Source: Heterodera schachtii (taxonomy: Eukaryota > Nematoda > Chromadorea > Rhabditida > Heteroderidae). Taken from it: a DNA stretch of 64,000 nucleotides. The notes beneath the pieces are model-generated. The model did no database searches. It was given only the letters and a program-made list of their open reading frames with translations, and was not told where the DNA came from. Every line of letters starts with the position of its first letter. Position 1 is the first letter of the stretch. The stretch is from contig SIJG01000006.1 of NCBI GenBank assembly GCA_023374025.1, positions 1,131,814 to 1,195,813 on the forward strand, given 5' to 3'. Positions 1 to 10,789 of this stretch are shown piece after piece. Position numbers and translations under genes: made by a program.

Positions 1-2013
1 TTTGACTATATTGGCCAAAAGGGAAGGCAAAGCACTTGCACATAAATGATAGGACTAATTAGGGAATTCTTACACGTTTCTGTCTCATTAGAGATTCCAC
101 ACACAATTGAATTGATAAATGGCATAACTAAATTCGGATTCGCTGATCAGTGATCAGATTGGCTTATCAATTGCCATTGATTTGGCGTGCCATTCGTCCC
201 CCTTTTCCATGCTTTTCCCTCCCCCGCCAAATGTGTGCCACGCCTTCCGCTTCTTCTCTTTGCTTCTTCCCTCTCATCGTCCGGCTTTTGATCGCTTTCC
301 CCCGTGAATGGATGAACTTTGCCCCTTTTTTTCTTACCGCCGCTCGGTGGGAATGGCGGCGGTGATCGCATTTGGGCTGACTAAACTTCAACAGCAACGG
401 GGGCAGCAGCAACCCGCGGTTTTTGGCCTCGTCACAAAGTGCAAATGGTTTTTGTTTGTTGGGGACGGAATGCCAAAAGATTTTCAAAAAATTTAAAAAG
501 CGTTGGCTTTTGGTGTGACGGGAAATGGGCTTTTTAGACCGAGGGATGATGGCTTTGATTTCGGAGTGTTTGCTTTACTGCCTCTGCGAAATTCAGTCAG
601 CACGGCCCAATCCAACGCGGAAAAGCGCCGCGGGGGACAAACTCGGCGCCTTTTCAATTTGCTCACCTTTAGGGAGTGGGCCAAATTTTGGCTTAATGAC
701 GTGCCAAAATTACAACGAAATATTTAATTGGCTGTCTTTTACATATAATTTTATGGCTTCGCTGATTTTGGACGTGTCAAACGATTGGAATGCTTTTTCT
801 GTTGGGTCGGCTCGGCTTTTCCTCCTTCGATTTCTCATGCCCTCAATGCTTTATGTTCTTATTTGGTTAAGGCGTCCCTTTGAATGCATTTGTCTCTGTT
901 TCTCATCCCATCAACCAGCGACTCTTTCTTCACTATTTCTTTTATCTTTCCGTCTTTCCACCCTACTATTTCTCTCTTATTTTTCTTTTTCTTTGAATCT
1001 CTTCAATAATTTGTTTCCGTGGTGAAATGAATAATGAATGAATGGCCTACGAAGGATCACTACAAAATCAGCTGCTGAAGGTGGCGGTGAAATGGCCAAA
1101 AGAGAGAGGGAAGGAAATAGCATTGAATATTGGAGAGGGGAAAGAAAAAAAGACAATGAAAAAGGGAGAGAAGGAAAAGAGAGGGGAAAAGAAAAAAAGA
1201 TAATGAAAAAGGGAGAGAAGGAAAAGAAAAAGGGAGAGAAGGAAAAGAGAGGGGAAAAGAAAAAAAGATAAACCAATGAATTGACAAAAATGATTGGTCA
1301 AAGAGCCACAAAAAATAGAAAGACAGCAGAGCAAACGGAGTTTGGCCAAAACAAAACAGTCGCAGTTGGAGAAGTGCCCAATTGAATTGGAGGCGAATAA
1401 TTGTGAATCATTTATCATTTGTTGGCATATGACAAAACACTCACGAAAAAGCCAAAAAACACATTTAATTCCTAAAAATAAAACTCATTTTTATTTTTAG
1501 AAATTAAATTCTGAATGTTCGCCTAATCCGACTTTTGCCCGAAGGCACCACGCTTTTCGCCATTAAAGTGAATTAAATTGGATAAAAGTAACTGAACACC
1601 ATTTTTTGTGAAGTATATTGAAATAAGAAAAACAAATTTTTGGAATCGGATTAATTATCAATTTACTTCTAATGAAAATGTATTTAATACGCCGCTATTT
1701 TCTGGTGCCAAATAGCATTTTTTATTACAAGAAAAAACTTCTTGGTCTGATGGCATATTTTTGAATTTTTTTTTTGAATTTATAAATGTTCACATGCATT
1801 CTACAGTTGTGCTTTCTTTGTCCACTTGATCTCGCATTGAACAAAAACTAATTCTCGAGTGTTAATTTTTAAAAACTTTTTTTTTTTGTATTTGCTTAGC
1901 ATTTGCCGTCCTTTGCCTTACCTTTGGCACAATTGTCCATTTGCCAATTGAAAAATTAATTGGTAATTTTGAAGAGTATATTCTCGAGTTTTTTGATCTC
2001 CTCTCTTCAATTT
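1..2013. other. Intergenic, no gene supported
   Basis: AT-rich DNA with short open frames in all directions and no recognisable coding signal. Two things stand out. A purine-only tract lies at about 1105-1270. A block at about 540-660 resembles the DNA upstream of the peptide gene at 3283 (compare 2970-3065). Confidence 0.6.
1105..1270. repeat. Purine-rich imperfect tandem repeat
   Basis: Almost pure A/G on the plus strand. A unit of roughly 45-65 bp (AAAGGGAGAGAAGGAAAAG followed by AGGGGAAAAGAAAAAAAGAT) is present about twice. Long open frames across it are compositional artefacts. Confidence 0.8.
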
Positions 2014-2032
2014 GAGCCTATTTAAAGGCGAT
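2014..2032 (+). promoter_or_regulatory. Shared TATA-type promoter element, copy 1
   Basis: The 19-bp element GAGCCTATTTAAAGGCGAT recurs with one change at 3147-3165. Each copy lies about 115-135 bp upstream of an ATG opening the same leader peptide. The TATTTAA core suggests a TATA box; the function is inferred from position and conservation. Confidence 0.6.
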
Positions 2033-2146
2033 TTGTCCTCACATTTCGAATTGCACAATAAAAATTCTGCTGATGATCACCGCATTTTAACAAAGTAATG
2101 CTAAATATTCAAAGAATCTTTTTATCTTTTCCCGTTTTATGGCAAA

Positions 2147-2415
2147 ATGCGTCCCTTTCCGCTTTTGGCATTTTCCTTCATAATGCTTTTCCTCGTGGCA
2201 CCAATTCAAATTCATGGGAGTCTCAGCAGCGGGTAAAAAGAGTGTTTGGAAGCAGCGGCATGGGCGGAGGTAGAGGAAATGGGAGGCGGTGGCATGAGAA
2301 GCAGCGGCATGGGACAAGGAATGGGAGGCGATGGGGGCGGCGGCATGTTCTGATCGCGATTTTGAAAGACGGCGGAGGACGGAGCGAGTCAGAAGCAAGG
2401 ATTGGCAAAGACTGA
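2147..2415 (+). pseudogene. Small secreted peptide gene copy 1, reading frame broken or spliced
   Basis: The ATG at 2147 opens a leader, MRPFPLLAFSFI then a hydrophobic core, that closely matches the leader of the gene at 3283. This frame meets TAA at 2234. Just downstream another frame encodes two N-G-R-R-W motifs (GNGRRWHEK and RNGRRWGRR). They match the NGKRW and NAKRW repeats of the 3283 gene in both protein and DNA. Joining leader to repeats needs a frame change. A 41-nt GT-AG intron (about 2233-2273) would do it; otherwise the copy is a frameshifted pseudogene. Gly-Arg-Arg and Gly-Lys-Arg followed by Trp look like amidation plus dibasic processing sites, so a secreted peptide precursor is plausible but unproven. 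Coordinates run from the leader ATG to the stop of the repeat frame. Confidence 0.5.
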
Positions 2416-3146
2416 CTGATCAGCAGATGAACCAACCAAACGGCACGGCGATTAGTGACCGTACCGTACTGTACAGTCAATTTGCGCTTTTAAACTCAAA
2501 AATTGTCCCATTTCTCAACTCGTGCTGATAAAGAAACATTTTTGTTGTTAAGTTAACACTGTGCAAAAGTAGCAAAAATTGTGAAAAGAGACCAAAACAT
2601 TACACAAAAACAGCAGAACGATGAGATTCCATCCGATGGTCAAAAATACCGTATCTTCGGGTACTGTCGTTGGCCTACGCCCCCTCAATTTGGGAAAGGA
2701 AAATTGTAGGAAATGTCAATAGGAAATTAACTATTATTTAATTATTATTTAAAATTCATTTGAGTGTTTTTCCATTGATTAAAATGAAAAAATTTCATTC
2801 GTTTTCACATTTTTGCTGATTAAATTGTTGAAATTGTTGGTGCGAAATTGTCAAAATGGGCAAAATCTGTTTAAATTTCAACTGCGGCGGCTGCGACTCG
2901 CGTGGCATTTGGCCTCGTTTTTATGCCATAGAAATTCAGAAAAAAAAAGCCGAAAAGGTGACTTTTTAATTGGTGAATGGTGGTGTTTGATTATTCGGAA
3001 TGTTTCTTTTTACTCCGTTGCGAAATTCACTCATTGCCAAATCCAACGCGAAAAAACAAACAAAACAAAATTTATTCCCCTTTAATTACCTTTCATTTGT
3101 CTGCCAATTTTATTTGTTTGCCAAATGTTGAGCTAAATGAGACTTC

Positions 3147-3165
3147 GAGCCTATTTAAGGGCGAT
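3147..3165 (+). promoter_or_regulatory. Shared TATA-type promoter element, copy 2
   Basis: GAGCCTATTTAAGGGCGAT differs from copy 1 (2014-2032) by one base and stands upstream of the intact peptide gene at 3283. The sequence between each element and its ATG has diverged strongly, so retention of the element suggests a promoter role. Confidence 0.6.
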
Positions 3166-3282
3166 CACTTTCAGCTTTTCACCATTTCCAATACAATAAA
3201 TATTTCTTTTTATTCTGTTCGTCATTCACTAATTAATAATTAATTAAAAAGGCAATTTCGAATTTAAAATAATTAAGACAAA

Positions 3283-3483
3283 ATGCGTCCCTTTTCTCTG
3301 TTCTCATTTTCATTCATAATTGGCGTTTTGCTTCTCGTCGTGGCGTCAATTCAAATTCAAAGTGCCGAGGGCGCTGATCCAAAATTGGAGCGAAGCAATG
3401 GGAAGCGATGGAAAAAGGTTGGATTTGTGGAGGACGAAAAGCCAAAGTTGAAGCGGACCAATGCGAAACGGTGGAGCAAATGA
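3283..3483 (+). CDS. Small secreted peptide precursor with N-[GA]-K-R-W repeats
   Basis: A 66-residue single-exon ORF. Residues 1-30 look like a signal peptide: MRPF, a Ser/Phe-rich stretch, a Leu/Val core, and a likely cleavage around SAEGA. The mature part of about 36 residues is very basic and contains an imperfect 14-residue repeat, DPKLERSNGKRWKK and KPKLKRTNAKRWSK, separated by an acidic GFVEDE linker. Asn-Gly-Lys-Arg resembles a C-terminal amidation and dibasic cleavage signal, as in neuropeptide precursors, but no known family is recognised. The neighbour at 2147 shares leader, promoter element and repeat motif, so this is a tandem duplicate family. A secreted effector or a signalling peptide are both possible. 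Confidence 0.65.
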   Translation: MRPFSLFSFSFIIGVLLLVVASIQIQSAEGADPKLERSNGKRWKKVGFVEDEKPKLKRTNAKRWSK

Positions 3484-4175
3484 ATGAAATGAGAGAAATG
3501 AATGAATGCCGCCGCACTCAAACGGCCAATGATCAAAGAAAAAACATTTTGAAATGGAAAAATTTAAAATTCAATCCTACACAGAAATATGAAGTTGCTG
3601 AAAAAGTGTTGAAATGAAAATCATTCAAACGCTATGAAAAGGGGGATTTGCTAAATTTTGGGGACAGGGGTCTCAAAATTGATGGCATTTTAGTATTAAG
3701 GAAGAAAAACATTGGCATTTCTATGCTTGTCCATAGATTAAAGAGGTCTTTCAAGATAATAGCAGATTATAAGACATTAATTCTGCTGATCATTGATTTA
3801 TTCATATTGAAATTACCCCAAAAAACATTCAGGAGCGGGAGGCTCAAAACATACAATTAATTAATTATAATTAAATGGATTGGTGGCAAAGCAATTAAAT
3901 CGTCCGTTTGTTGCCCCGGCAATCATCCAATCAAGGAGGGATTTATAAATTCTCAAGGCTAAGGGAGGCGGCTGTCCAACTCAGTGAAATGCTTATCAAA
4001 ATAATTTGATTTAATTAAAAAATCAGAGAATTTCTTCTCACCTTTAAAGAATCAATCAGTTTTTTCCAGTAAAATTTTTTATTATACCGGAGATCAAAAA
4101 AAAACGCAAAATTAAATAAAAAATGATTAAAAAAGCATCGGCTGATCAGTCTTCTGTCGGCCATTGATTTAATGA
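3484..4175. other. Intergenic, AT-rich
   Basis: Short open frames only, none with recognisable sequence. It holds the 3' flank of the peptide gene and that of the convergent membrane-protein gene. Nothing else is seen. Confidence 0.6.
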
Positions 4176-5288
4176 TCAGACTTTGTGCGCCCCGTGTTGC
4201 GAAATGAAATGCTGTCGTTGCACAAATGTGCTGGCATTGTACACGACCAATTCAAACCAAATGTTAATCACCTGATAAACAAAAATGAAAATGGCGTAAA
4301 TTTAAATTTAAATTTGAAATGTAAAATATAAAAGTGCCGAAATAAAAAACAAAATGCCCCTAAAAGCTTTTACCTGAACAAATAACATTACCGCTCCGAT
4401 ACATCCGGTGACCAAACGCGGGTACTCTAAACCGTTGAAATGAGTTTATTAATTGGTTATTAATTCTCAATTTTTTCATTTCCGTCAATTGCTCATACGC
4501 ATGATTGTCTCCTGATGTTGAAAGTCGCTGAACTCATTCAGCCAACGTTGCCAAAAGTGGGGGACGAGCAGAAACATGGCAGCCAAAACCAAAAGGTACA
4601 GCGAACCGACAGCAACGGCAATGCCCTGAAAAAGCCGAAAAAATGGAATTAAATAAATTTAAAAAAGTATTGGCGATTAAAACATTTGCGCACATTGGCC
4701 ACCAAAAAGGGCCAATAAAGACGCGGTGTTTTGGCATAATGAGCATAGAAAATGGAAGCCTTAAGGTTCAATTGAATGATTTGAGAAAAGGTAATTATTA
4801 CGTAAGCAGCAGCCAAAATTAACGGAACAGTGGCAAAGAGAAAACGGCCCAAAATGAGCAAAAGCAACATCAGACAAAGGCAGGCGAAAATGCCAATGCA
4901 AGCGATGATCAGAGCACCAATCTAACGGGGAAAGGCAAATTGAAAAGTGATCGGACTGATCAGTCAATGGGGAACATAAGTGAAGTGGTTTGACTGATCG
5001 GGAGAAGTTGATAATAATTTAAATTGGGATGAGGAAGTTAAAAAATAAATAAAAGTGATCCGACTAATTGTAAGCAGAATGATTGAGAGAAAATGGTCAA
5101 ACTTAAAATTGGTGGCAATTTTAAAGTGTACGGAATGAATCAGTCATTGGGCAATAAAATGGTCGAATTGAACTTAAAACAAATTTAAGGACATTTGTAT
5201 TATAAGAGATTTTCCGCTTTTGTTTTTAGCTAATCACCTGAATTTTGATCGCACAACAGCAGCGATTTCGTGGGTCTTCGTAAAGCAT
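4176..5288 (-). CDS. Four-pass membrane protein, nematode DUF7027/LAPTM-like
   Basis: Five exons join in phase: 5288-5238, 4921-4694, 4625-4499, 4426-4374 and 4271-4176, giving 184 residues. All introns are GT-AG. The protein opens MLYEDPRNRCCCAIKIQ, a short Cys-rich cytosolic-looking segment, then enters the first membrane helix (IGALIIACIGIFACLC). Three more hydrophobic segments follow, with a loop containing WQRWLNEFSDFQHQET before the last pair. The C terminus is short and polar and ends at TGA. Small proteins with an N-terminal Cys cluster and four helices are common in nematodes and resemble LAPTM/DUF7027 proteins. The family call rests on architecture alone and the function is unknown. 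Confidence 0.8.
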
Positions 5289-8130
5289 TTTTCTGAGAAT
5301 TTATTCGAAGGTAAAATAATAATTTTATTCAAAGAAATTTTTAAAAATAAATGCTTACAATTAGCTATAAATACAGAACAATTAAAAATGGAAATCCTTT
5401 CACAATTTTTGATGACGCAAAAGGACAAAGTCAAAATTTGGCATTTATTTGACTTGACTTAGGGGGGGGGGGGAAGCAATTAAATTTAAAAAATTAAAAA
5501 AATGAATTTTAAAATAGAAAAAGTAAAGTGTTAAAACAGTGAATCCATAGGATTTGTGTTACTCTGGCCTTTTGCCACATAATCTTTGGTTGTTTTGCCC
5601 CGATTTTCTCTCCCATCCATTTTCTTTGTCTGTCCAAAATTGGCACAATTCCCGCAAAATTTGCAAAAGTGGGCTCCGGCTTTTGATGCATTGAAATGGA
5701 TTTTTGTTCGCCTCGGGGGATGAAAACAATGCGGAAAAAAAATGAGTGCCCTCGGGGGGCAATTGGGGAGGGGGGAAGGGCACTTGGCCAGCGGAAAAGC
5801 GGAAATGAAACGGAATGAGACGGGGGGGGGGGGGAAGTGTACGAACGGCACAAACAGCAGAAGATGAACGAGGGATGAGAGACGATGGGGAAAAAAGAGT
5901 CGAGACAAATTGGGCAAAATCATTTCCGGCATTTAATTGCCACACAATTGTCCAATTTATACTTATTAATTGTGAAAGAATGCGATAGAATTTCATTAAA
6001 ATTATTTCAAAGAAAATATTGGAACAAAATAAGTGGGAAAATTAATTTGCAGAAGCCCCGCATAAAAATAAATAATGTTGGAAAACCATATTCACAACGA
6101 AAGCGTAAAACAGCAAATCTCCCGCGGAGTGTTGGCATTTTAATTTGGCCAATTTCGCCAACACTTTTCATTTGGCTTTTGTCGCTTTTTCCTCTTTCCG
6201 CAAAGGACAAATGAGCCTTGGACAATTGAGTCCCCGGTACTCAGTCCAAAATTCGGTAAAAACCGGCAAATAATTTTTCATTCATTCGACACAGCAAAAA
6301 TTGTGCCAATTTTTGACAGCAGCGGCGGCACACATAGAAGCAGTGTTTGAATGACAAAGTAAATAATATTTATTGGCTTGGCAAATGCTTCTTCTTCGCG
6401 AGAGCGATGAAGCGGCTGTCAGCAAAGAGTGCCCGTGGGCATTTGGAGAGATGGAAAAAAGGGGGAAATTGTGAAATTGTGGTTTTATGAAGAGAAAAAC
6501 GGACGGACGAATGGACGACGAGAAGGGCATTTGGAGGGGAAGAAGAACAAAACGGCAAAAATAAAGAAACAAAAAAGGCATTCAATAATGTATATATGTC
6601 TACATAAGGACGGTATAAAACCAATTAAAGGGCAATTAACCATCGAATGGGTCGGGCACAATTAACCCCGGGGCATTATTATTTCCGGTTCGTTCCCACG
6701 TGTTTTTGTTAATGTGAATAAACTCATCATCAGTTGAATTTAGAAATTGGCTTTTTCTTTTCAAAAATCCCTTGCTAATGGATTTGTCAAGTTTTACATA
6801 CATATAATTTAAAAAAGTATTCTTTATTCATTTGGTCTTTTGGATAAAGCAAAAAATAATAAAAAATAAAAAGCAAATTTTAGTGAATTAAAATGAACAT
6901 TTCGCAATGGCTTTTTTATATTTTTGAAATTCGAAGCTAATAATCCTTTTGGCTTTGTATATGGGAAGAAAATATAAGGCAAAGGAAGAGCAAACAAAAC
7001 GAAAGAAAGTAAAAGGAAAAATGAAAATGAAAAGCGACCAAAAGAAAAAGGAAAATGGCAAAATTTAAAATTAAAATTAAAAAATAATTGCTTTTATTCA
7101 AATAATAAAAAATAATAATAAATAATAATAATAAAAGAAAGAAAGTCGGCTGCGAAAGTGAAGAAAGAAAATTCGCTGTTTTTACTTAATGTTTCCCCCA
7201 AAGTAAAGTTCCGTTGGCCGCCGCTTTAAATTCAATTTGTTGGCGCCTTCGGCCTGTGACAGCTGACTTTATTCGTTTCTTTCGTTCTTTCGTCCGTCCA
7301 CCAAATTTTGGGACCGATGGAATAAAAAAATATTTAAAATTATTGAAAATAAAAAAAAAATAAACTTTTGTCAATTTAAATATTAATGGATGGGGGAAAT
7401 GGGCGAATGCTTTAAAAAAAGAAATGTTGAAGAAAAGTTGCACTTGGAATTCCCGGGAAAAAAAATAGAAGAAAATAAAAAAATAATAGGACGAAAAATG
7501 AAATGAATGGGCGGACGAAATGGAAAATAATTGGACAGAATCGTTTAAATTTTGACAATTATTGAGTTTTTATGGTTATGAAAATGAAATGATAATTTAA
7601 TTTTTTTTTAAAGAAAGGATTTAATTGTATTATTTTTTTAATATTAAATGTTTAATTATTAAATTAAATTATCATTTAAAATTTTTCAAATTTTTGTTAA
7701 ATGTTTTTGCGGCATGTTCATATAATCTTCCAAAAAACTTCTGTGCTTCCATGTATTTTTGTATAGTTTTATTTGTCTCATTTATTCACTGTACAATTTT
7801 TTTCTTTTTAATTCCCCCGGGGGTTTTTGCCCAATTTCCCTCCCCCCCCCCCTAAAATCCGTCGCCGATTGTTCCGTCCGGTTGCGTTGCGTTGCGCAAT
7901 TCCCCCCCCCCCTTTTCTTTCATATTTTGGGGATTCGCTGCTCTCGATGATTATTCATTTGTTTTTGTATCTCTCTGTATAACACTTTATTTTGTGATGT
8001 GTTAATTCAAATTTGTCCTTCCCTTTTCCCATAAATTTGTTTTTTCATTTTTTAAATGCCAATTTTTACCAATTAAATTCTGCCGTTTCCTTTCCTTTGG
8101 CTTTGTTCCGCTGCTTTTTCTCCTCCCATT
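5289..8130. other. Intergenic, no gene supported
   Basis: AT-rich sequence with homopolymer G or C runs near 5462, 5822, 7844 and 7903, and an AATAAT-rich stretch near 7100-7135. Several long frames exist on both strands (for example 5559-5996 minus and 5885-6214 plus). They lack splice context or recognisable protein sequence. Confidence 0.55.
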
Positions 8131-9124
8131 ATGTCCGTCCGTGTCCCTTTTTTGCTTCTTCCGCTGCTTTTCCTTTGTCCCCTCCTTCTCCCCGCTTCTG
8201 TCCGTGCCGTTCAGTCCGTTTTTTCGTGTCCGCTCAGTGCCGCCAGCGTCGCCGGCGTTCCCGGCACTCTCCCGGCCTTTGCCGGTGCTTTGGGCGAAGT
8301 GTAAGTGAAGCGAAGGCGGGGCGAAAAGCCAATGTTTAAGCGGCAATTCGGTCGAAATTTTGTCCTGATCAATCAAAAATTAAAGAATTGTCCCATAAAT
8401 GATGAGAACAGATTGGAAAACACAACACAATTGCATTTGAGTTTGATTTCATTTGAATATTTAATTAGGAATTTCATTTTTTTTCGTCACATAGCATCGA
8501 ACAGGGAGCCCCAGGCTACCTAATCGGGATTTTAATTATAAAAAAGAATAACAGTATTTTTGCTAAATTTCCGCCAGTAAATAAAAACTGAAAAATATTT
8601 TATTGTAATTTGTTAAGAAACTAGGGAGAAAGCACGATCTGGTTTCTCTATTAACAAAAGACCCATTTAATTTGTTTTCTTTTTTTGAAATTGAGATTAA
8701 TTAAATTTATAATTTAATTTTTAATATTTAAATGCGCGAGCAATTAAAATATAATTTTAAAATTTTTCCTTTTTAATTACTAATTTATACTCATAAATCA
8801 GTTTTCAATCCTATCATTATTTGGTTTTGGGGCCGTTTTCCGCTCACAAATCACAAGTTCAGATGCGGCACCGGGTCCTTCCTTCACTATTGGACTTGCT
8901 GTGAAGATTACCCATTTGAGTGCTGCTTCCATTTTCAGCCCTGGGCAATGTACCGTAATTCACTTTTAATTTAAACTTTTTGCCAAATGTTTAAATGATT
9001 TTTTTAATTTTCATTAATTTTTTCTTTCAGCGTTTTTCTCGCCATGGTCGCTGTTATTCTCGTTGCTGTTTTACTGTTCGGAATCGGCCGATTTCTTATC
9101 GCAATGCAACGGGAGGAAAGATGA
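8131..9124 (+). CDS. Small type I membrane protein with juxtamembrane Cys cluster (Shisa/VOPP1-like)
   Basis: Three exons, 8131-8300, 8863-8949 and 9031-9124, join in phase to 116 residues; the first donor is a perfect GTAAGT. Residues 1-24 form a signal peptide (MSVRVPFLLLPLLFLCPLLL). After an Ala/Val/Pro-rich spacer comes CGTGSFLHYWTCCEDYPFEC followed by CFHFQPWA, a tight cysteine motif immediately before one transmembrane helix. A short tail, FLIAMQREER, ends the protein. A CC...CC module next to a single helix is characteristic of Shisa, WBP1 and VOPP1 adaptors; their tails carry PY motifs, which this short tail lacks. The role is unknown. The next gene, TPK, is convergent. Confidence 0.75.
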
Positions 9125-9261
9125 AAGCAAAGAGTAAACTGAAATGATTGAGAAATGAATTCCCATAATTTTTTAATAAAAAAATAAAAATAAATGGCAA
9201 AAATTTATATTAAAAAAATAATGGCATAAAATTGAAGAGAACAAAGCTGATCAATGATCAG

Positions 9262-10531
9262 TCAGAGCATTTTGTTGGGTTCACGCAGTTCAAAAGTGAA
9301 CACAACGGCACCGCCGTCGCTTTTAATGCGCGATTTTTGCGGACACAAAATGCGATTGGAGGAGGAAACCAATTGACCGAAAGCAACGCATTGATTGGCT
9401 AAGAAAAATCACATAATAATTAGGAAGTGTTTTGACCAAATTCACCCAAATTCCATTGAAATCCGTCAGTTGTGAGTCGAAGCGTCTTCTGCTCAATCGG
9501 GAAGAGACCGCAAGTGCCGGTGATGCGTTCGGCATCCAATTCGACGAGCATTTCCCCCTCAAATCGGACGAAAAGCAATCAATTAGCGAAATTAATTAGC
9601 ACTTTTTCAAATCAATTTTAAAATATCCAAGGGGAATGGGGTTTTCTGTTTTTACCTCCGGCAGCACAGTGAGCACATTTTCATTGTCCACAGCAAACAA
9701 TGGCACCTTTTTCATGGTTAGAATTCTGAATTAATTGCCCCTCATGGGACTTAATTAATGAGACGGATTACGGAATTTTGCCTTCGTTTTGATCAGTGTT
9801 TTCCCACCATTTAATCACTTTTTGGATGATCAATCACTTTTTATAATCAATCGAAAGGCATCCGCCGACATTCATTTCTCCACTCTCTGCTGCTGTTCTG
9901 ATTAGTCTCTGTTTCTACCTGTGGCCATTGCTGCACGTGCAGCAGCAAAGCATGCAATGCGCCGAGGACGTGGTCAAAGCGGCCATGGAAGCCGCCGAGC
10001 AAAAGAATGCCGGACAAATTGGGATGCTTAATTGGTGCAATTTGGGTGTGTCCAATTAAAATGGTTGGCTTTTTCTCCTCTCCGTCCGTCCGTCCCCTCA
10101 CTTTTTCCCCCAACGCTTCCAATGCCTTCGTCAGATCCGTGCTGTTCTGATCCGGCACTTTTCGCTGTTCGCAGTTGCCAAACCCTCCGAAGTGGTGCCG
10201 TGCCTCGGCACTGATTGAGTCGAAGTCGCCAATGATCAATTCGGGTACTTTGAGCTGATCAGTGCCATCGCTGCGAGTGAAAATGGCATTTTAACGAGGA
10301 AATGCCATCTTTTCCTCCTTCCCTTCACCTGCACAGTTTCATCAAACGATTTGCCGCCCCATCGGTGCACAAGCGAATGTTGGCACTGTTCCAAATTTTG
10401 GCCCAATCGGCGGGAAATGCAAAATCGCCGCAGGGAACGACCGCTGCCGGGGGCGAATTGAGCAAAATGACAGCCAATCGGTCGAAATGTTGTCGGAGGA
10501 GACGGAAAGGAGCAAAAGTTGGCGGATTCAT
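9262..10531 (-). CDS. TPK1: Thiamine pyrophosphokinase
   Basis: Transfers pyrophosphate from ATP to thiamine to form thiamine diphosphate in the cytosol. Five exons, 10531-10329, 10270-9884, 9725-9656, 9557-9446 and 9398-9262, give about 302 residues. Family landmarks are clear. The N-terminal domain has a DGAANRL motif, then IIGDFDSIS, then DQNSTDLTKAL, the acidic and Asn/Ser/Thr nucleotide site. GGFHGRFDH matches the conserved GG-GRFDH segment. The C-terminal beta domain has ITGTCGLFPIEQKTLRLTTDG, FQWNL and FGQLVSSSNR. The junction after exon 2 is the least certain: the phase-consistent donor at 9883 keeps a Gln/Asn-rich loop absent from human TPK1. All other junctions agree in phase with GT-AG. 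The start is the first Met before the conserved domain. Confidence 0.92.
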
Positions 10532-10789
10532 TGCGGAAATTTTTAAAAAGAAAACCAAAGAAAAAAGGAGCAGAGCAAAACAAACGAAAGCTTTGGATAG
10601 TTCAACAGATTGGTTATTTGGCGATTTGTTCTCCCCTTTTCGGCTTCTGCGTCCCATGCCAATGCCATTTTCGTTTATTTTTATTAAATTCGGATACAAA
10701 GTTTTACAGTAATAAAATTTGGAAACATTTAAATGAAATGACAAAATGAAAGAGAATTGAATTGTCCGTTAATCCAATGTTCGGACTGG

